A DNA stretch of 8,810 nucleotides from Comamonadaceae bacterium (GTDB lineage Bacteria; Pseudomonadota; Gammaproteobacteria; Burkholderiales; Burkholderiaceae_C). Made by a program: the position numbers and the translations under genes. The first letter of the stretch is position 1; each line of letters opens with the position of its first letter. Below are positions 6,093 to 8,810 of this stretch, in pieces. Location: the NCBI GenBank assembly GCA_947464665.1, contig CANHXV010000081.1:1-8810 (forward strand). Direction: 5' to 3'. The notes below the pieces were generated by a model. That model saw nothing but the letters and a program-made list of their open reading frames with translations, had not been told where the DNA came from and ran no database searches.

Positions 6093-8039
6093 ATGCAGAC
6101 GACCTTCCCTCAATTGCTGTTGACGCATGCCAAGCAACGACCTACCGCGCCGGCTATGCGTGAGAAAGAATATGGCATTTGGCAAACCATCAGTTGGCAA
6201 GAAATGGCCACCATGGTGGCGAACATGGCTTGCGGCCTGCATCAGGCGGGCTTAAAGCGGGGTGAGCACATGGTTGTGGTGGGCTCTAACCGTCCTCGCC
6301 TTTACGCCACCATGTTGGCTGCGCAATCGCTTGGCGCCATACCCATTCCTTTGTACCAAGACGCAGCGGCGTCTGAGTGTGTCTTTCCCATGAACAATGC
6401 CGATGTGCGTTTGTGCGTGGTGGAAGATCAAGAACAAGTGGACAAAATGTTGGAGGTACGCGAAAGCTACGCTGCACTCGAGCACATTTACTACGACGAC
6501 CCCAGAGGCCTGCGCAAATACGATGAGCCCGGACTCGGATCAGTGGACGAATTGTTGGCGGCGGGTGAAGTTTTTTCCAAGCAGCATCCACATTTTTACA
6601 AAGAGCAGGTTGAAGCGGGCACCAAAGATGACGTGGCCGCCATGTTCTTCACATCCGGCACCACGGGCAATCCCAAAGGTGTCGTGCACACCCACAGTAC
6701 CTTGATCGACCGCGCACAAGCTGGCGCCGAATTTGACCACCTGACGGCCAACGAAGATGTGTTGGCTTATTTGCCACCCGCCTGGATTGGTCAAAATATT
6801 TTCAGCTATGCGCAGTGGTTGGTGGCCGGCTACGTGGTCAACTGTCCTGAGTCGGCAGCCACTGTCATGATCGACTTGAAAGAGATTGGTCCTACATACT
6901 ACTTTGCCCCGCCCCGTGTTTTTGAAGGCATGCTCACCAGTGTGAGCATTCGCATGGAAGATGCCAGCGTCATCAAGCGCAACATTTACAAATACTTCAT
7001 GAGCCTGGCCATGCAAGTAGGGCCTAAGCGCATGGCGGGCGAATCGATTGGCTTTTTCAACAGCCTGATGTATAGCTTGGGCAATCTGATGGTTTACGGC
7101 CCGCTGCGCAACAACCTCGGCTTTAGCCGTGTGCGCGTGGCCTACACCGCGGGTGAAGCCATTGGCCCCGATTTGTTCACGTTCTACCGCTCCATTGGCG
7201 TGAACTTGAAGCAGCTTTATGGCTCCACCGAAACGGCTGTGTTTGTCTGCTTGCAGCCCGACAACCAAGCGCGCGCCGACACCGTGGGTGTGCCTTGCCG
7301 CGGGGTTGAAATCAAAGTGGCAGACAACGGCGAAATCTTAGTCAGGTCACCAGGCTTGCTGAAGGGCTATTACAAAAACCCAGAAGCTACTGCCGAAGTT
7401 TTGACAGCAGATGGCTGGTACCACACCAGTGATGCGGGCTTCTTAGACAGCCATGGCCATTTGAAAATCATTGACCGCGTGAAAGACGTGGGCCGCATCA
7501 AAGGCGGCAGCAACGACGGTGCCATGTTTGCACCCAAGTATGTCGAAAACAAACTCAAGTTCTTTCCGCACATCAAAGAAGTGGTGGCCTATGGCGACCA
7601 GCGCGAGAAAGTTTGCGTCATGATCAACATCGATTTTGATGCCGTGGGCAATTGGGCTGAGCGCCGCAATTTGCCTTACGCAGGTTACACCGACCTGGCG
7701 CAAAAGCCGGAAGTCTATCAACTCATCAGAGAGTGTGTGGAGCAAGTTAACGCCGACCTGGCTGAAGACGAATTGTTGGCAGGCAGCCAAGTGAGTCGCT
7801 TCTTGGTGCTGCACAAAGAGTTGGATGCCGATGACGGCGAACTCACGCGCACCAATAAAGTTCGCCGCGGTTTCATTGCCGAGAAATACTTGCCCTTGGT
7901 CGATGCGCTTTATGGCGGCTTGACCACCCAGTTCATTGAGACGGTTGTGAAGTTTGAAGATGGCCGCTCAGGCCGTGTCAGTGCCACCCTCAATATTTCA
8001 GATGCCCAAACATTTGTACCCGTAAAGGCTGCAGCTTGA
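6093..8039 (+). CDS. Long-chain-type acyl-CoA ligase (AMP-forming, ANL superfamily)
   Basis: A 648-residue enzyme that activates a carboxylic acid with ATP to an acyl-adenylate and transfers it to CoA. The AMP-binding P-loop is FFTSGTTGNPKG (185-196), the adenine/acyl motif is YGSTE (376-380), and the ribose-binding region is GWYHTSD (441-447), leading into IIDRVKDVGRIKGGSNDG. The likely catalytic C-terminal lysine is Lys589 in LTRTNKVRR, which matches the long-chain family pattern. The length fits long-chain acyl-CoA synthetases better than acetyl-CoA or short aryl ligases. The hinge segment is unusual: the common GxYIAP element reads GSNDGAMFAP. Most importantly, a Liv-type ABC transporter ATPase follows 31 bp downstream, so the ligase probably activates the imported substrate, perhaps a fatty, dicarboxylic or aromatic acid. 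Substrate is not readable from sequence. A Crp/Fnr regulator is divergent from it. Confidence 0.9.
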   Translation: MQTTFPQLLLTHAKQRPTAPAMREKEYGIWQTISWQEMATMVANMACGLHQAGLKRGEHMVVVGSNRPRLYATMLAAQSLGAIPIPLYQDAAASECVFPMNNADVRLCVVEDQEQVDKMLEVRESYAALEHIYYDDPRGLRKYDEPGLGSVDELLAAGEVFSKQHPHFYKEQVEAGTKDDVAAMFFTSGTTGNPKGVVHTHSTLIDRAQAGAEFDHLTANEDVLAYLPPAWIGQNIFSYAQWLVAGYVVNCPESAATVMIDLKEIGPTYYFAPPRVFEGMLTSVSIRMEDASVIKRNIYKYFMSLAMQVGPKRMAGESIGFFNSLMYSLGNLMVYGPLRNNLGFSRVRVAYTAGEAIGPDLFTFYRSIGVNLKQLYGSTETAVFVCLQPDNQARADTVGVPCRGVEIKVADNGEILVRSPGLLKGYYKNPEATAEVLTADGWYHTSDAGFLDSHGHLKIIDRVKDVGRIKGGSNDGAMFAPKYVENKLKFFPHIKEVVAYGDQREKVCVMINIDFDAVGNWAERRNLPYAGYTDLAQKPEVYQLIRECVEQVNADLAEDELLAGSQVSRFLVLHKELDADDGELTRTNKVRRGFIAEKYLPLVDALYGGLTTQFIETVVKFEDGRSGRVSATLNISDAQTFVPVKAAA

Positions 8040-8070
8040 AGTCTACAAAGGCTGAAGCAGACAACACACT

Positions 8071-8810
8071 ATGACAAAAAAAATTGGTGACGTGATTCTG
8101 GATGTGAACAACATCAGTCTCAGATTCGGTGGTGTGAAAGCGCTGACCGATATCTCTTTCAACGTTCGCGAGCACGAAGTCAGGGCCATTATTGGGCCCA
8201 ACGGCGCTGGCAAAAGTTCCATGTTGAACTGTATCAACGGTGTCTATGAACCCCAAGAAGGCAGCATTTCTTTTCGTGGTCAAACTTTCAGCCACATGAA
8301 CAGCCGGCAAGTCGCAGAAATGGGCATTGCCCGAACCTTTCAAAACTTGGCTTTATTCAAAGGCATGAGCGTGATTGACAACATCATGACTGGCCGAAAT
8401 CTGAGAATCAAAAGCAACTTGTTCATGCAAGCTCTGCGCATTGGATCTGCCCAACGCGAAGAAGAAGAGCACCGCGACTTTGTTGAGCACATCATCGACT
8501 TCCTCGAAATTCAAGCCCATCGCAAAACACCTGTCGGTCAACTGCCTTATGGTTTGCAAAAGCGTGTCGACTTGGGACGTGCCTTGGCCATGGAGCCGCA
8601 AGTCCTTTTGCTGGACGAACCCATGGCCGGCATGAACATGGAAGAAAAGCAAGACATGAGCCGTTTCATCTTGGATGTGAACGACGAGTTTGGCACCACC
8701 ATCGTGCTCATTGAACACGATATGAGTGTCGTGATGGACATCTCAGACCGTGTGGTGGTTTTGGACTATGGCAAAAAAATTGGCGACGGAACCCCCGAAG
8801 AAGTCCGCAA
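8071..8810 (+). CDS. livG: ABC transporter ATP-binding protein, LivG-type (branched-chain amino acid/HAAT family), 3'-truncated
   Basis: 246 codons are visible and the frame is still open at the window edge; LivG proteins have about 255 residues, so only the tail is missing. It energises import across the inner membrane, together with two permeases, a second ATPase and a periplasmic binding protein expected downstream. Motifs are Walker A GPNGAGKS (42-49), Q-loop RTFQN (Gln91), signature LPYGLQKR (158-165, a variant of the family's LSYGQQR), Walker B VLLLDEP (178-184), and the switch histidine in EHD (His216). The 31-bp gap after the acyl-CoA ligase suggests one operon. No strong Shine-Dalgarno sequence is seen before ATG 8071. 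HAAT transporters carry amino acids, urea, amides and aromatic or other organic acids, so the name livG marks the family rather than a proven substrate. Confidence 0.92.
   Translation, partial: MTKKIGDVILDVNNISLRFGGVKALTDISFNVREHEVRAIIGPNGAGKSSMLNCINGVYEPQEGSISFRGQTFSHMNSRQVAEMGIARTFQNLALFKGMSVIDNIMTGRNLRIKSNLFMQALRIGSAQREEEEHRDFVEHIIDFLEIQAHRKTPVGQLPYGLQKRVDLGRALAMEPQVLLLDEPMAGMNMEEKQDMSRFILDVNDEFGTTIVLIEHDMSVVMDISDRVVVLDYGKKIGDGTPEEVR

Noticed and set aside
6540..7268. 242-codon open frame on the minus strand inside the acyl-CoA ligase gene
   Set aside because: It is fully antisense to a strongly conserved gene. Its translation is His/Val-rich with no recognisable domain, typical of a shadow frame.
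7990..8343. 117-codon minus-strand frame spanning the ligase/livG junction
   Set aside because: It is antisense to the livG Walker A region and has no recognisable protein features.
1..8810. tRNA, rRNA, CRISPR, transposon or phage elements
   Set aside because: No cloverleaf-like segment, repeat array, transposase or integrase motif, or terminal inverted repeats were seen on either strand.

Overview
The window looks like chromosomal DNA from a betaproteobacterium, most likely order Burkholderiales and family Comamonadaceae. This rests on protein character and gene neighbourhood: a protein kinase fused to a universal stress domain, SrkA, HtpG, a Crp/Fnr regulator, and an acyl-CoA ligase next to a Liv-type transporter gene. 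No database search was run. Coding density is very high. There are no tRNA, rRNA, CRISPR, insertion-sequence or phage features, and no gene-free stretch longer than about 170 bases.

Layout. (1) Positions 2-2237, plus strand: the 3' part of a Hanks-type Ser/Thr kinase with a C-terminal universal stress protein (UspA-like) domain, overlapping by 11 bp a second kinase of the SrkA/YihE (APH-fold) family. (2) Positions 2234-4201, minus strand: htpG (bacterial Hsp90), converging on srkA so that the two stop codons overlap inside a palindrome. A good sigma-32-type heat-shock promoter lies in the 130-bp gap upstream of htpG. (3) Positions 4332-5926, minus strand: a two-gene unit in which a Crp/Fnr-family regulator overlaps an RluF-type 23S rRNA pseudouridine synthase gene by 4 bp (ATGA). 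(4) Positions 5927-6092: a divergent control region with two perfect inverted repeats, both with the 5-N6-5 geometry of Crp-type operators. (5) Positions 6093 to the right edge, plus strand: a long-chain-type acyl-CoA ligase (AMP-forming) followed after 31 bp by a LivG-type ABC transporter ATPase cut off by the window end.

How the parts work together. The left half is stress-oriented (kinase/USP, SrkA, HtpG). The right half looks like a regulator divergent from an uptake-and-activation operon. The Liv-type transporter would import a carboxylic acid or related substrate, the ligase would convert it to a CoA thioester, and the Crp/Fnr protein may act on the dyads between them. The substrate cannot be read from the sequence.

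I found no clearly new system. The most testable observations are the heat-shock promoter of htpG, the TGTCG-N6-CGACA dyad paired with an altered Crp recognition helix, and the coupling of a transcription factor to an rRNA pseudouridine synthase.
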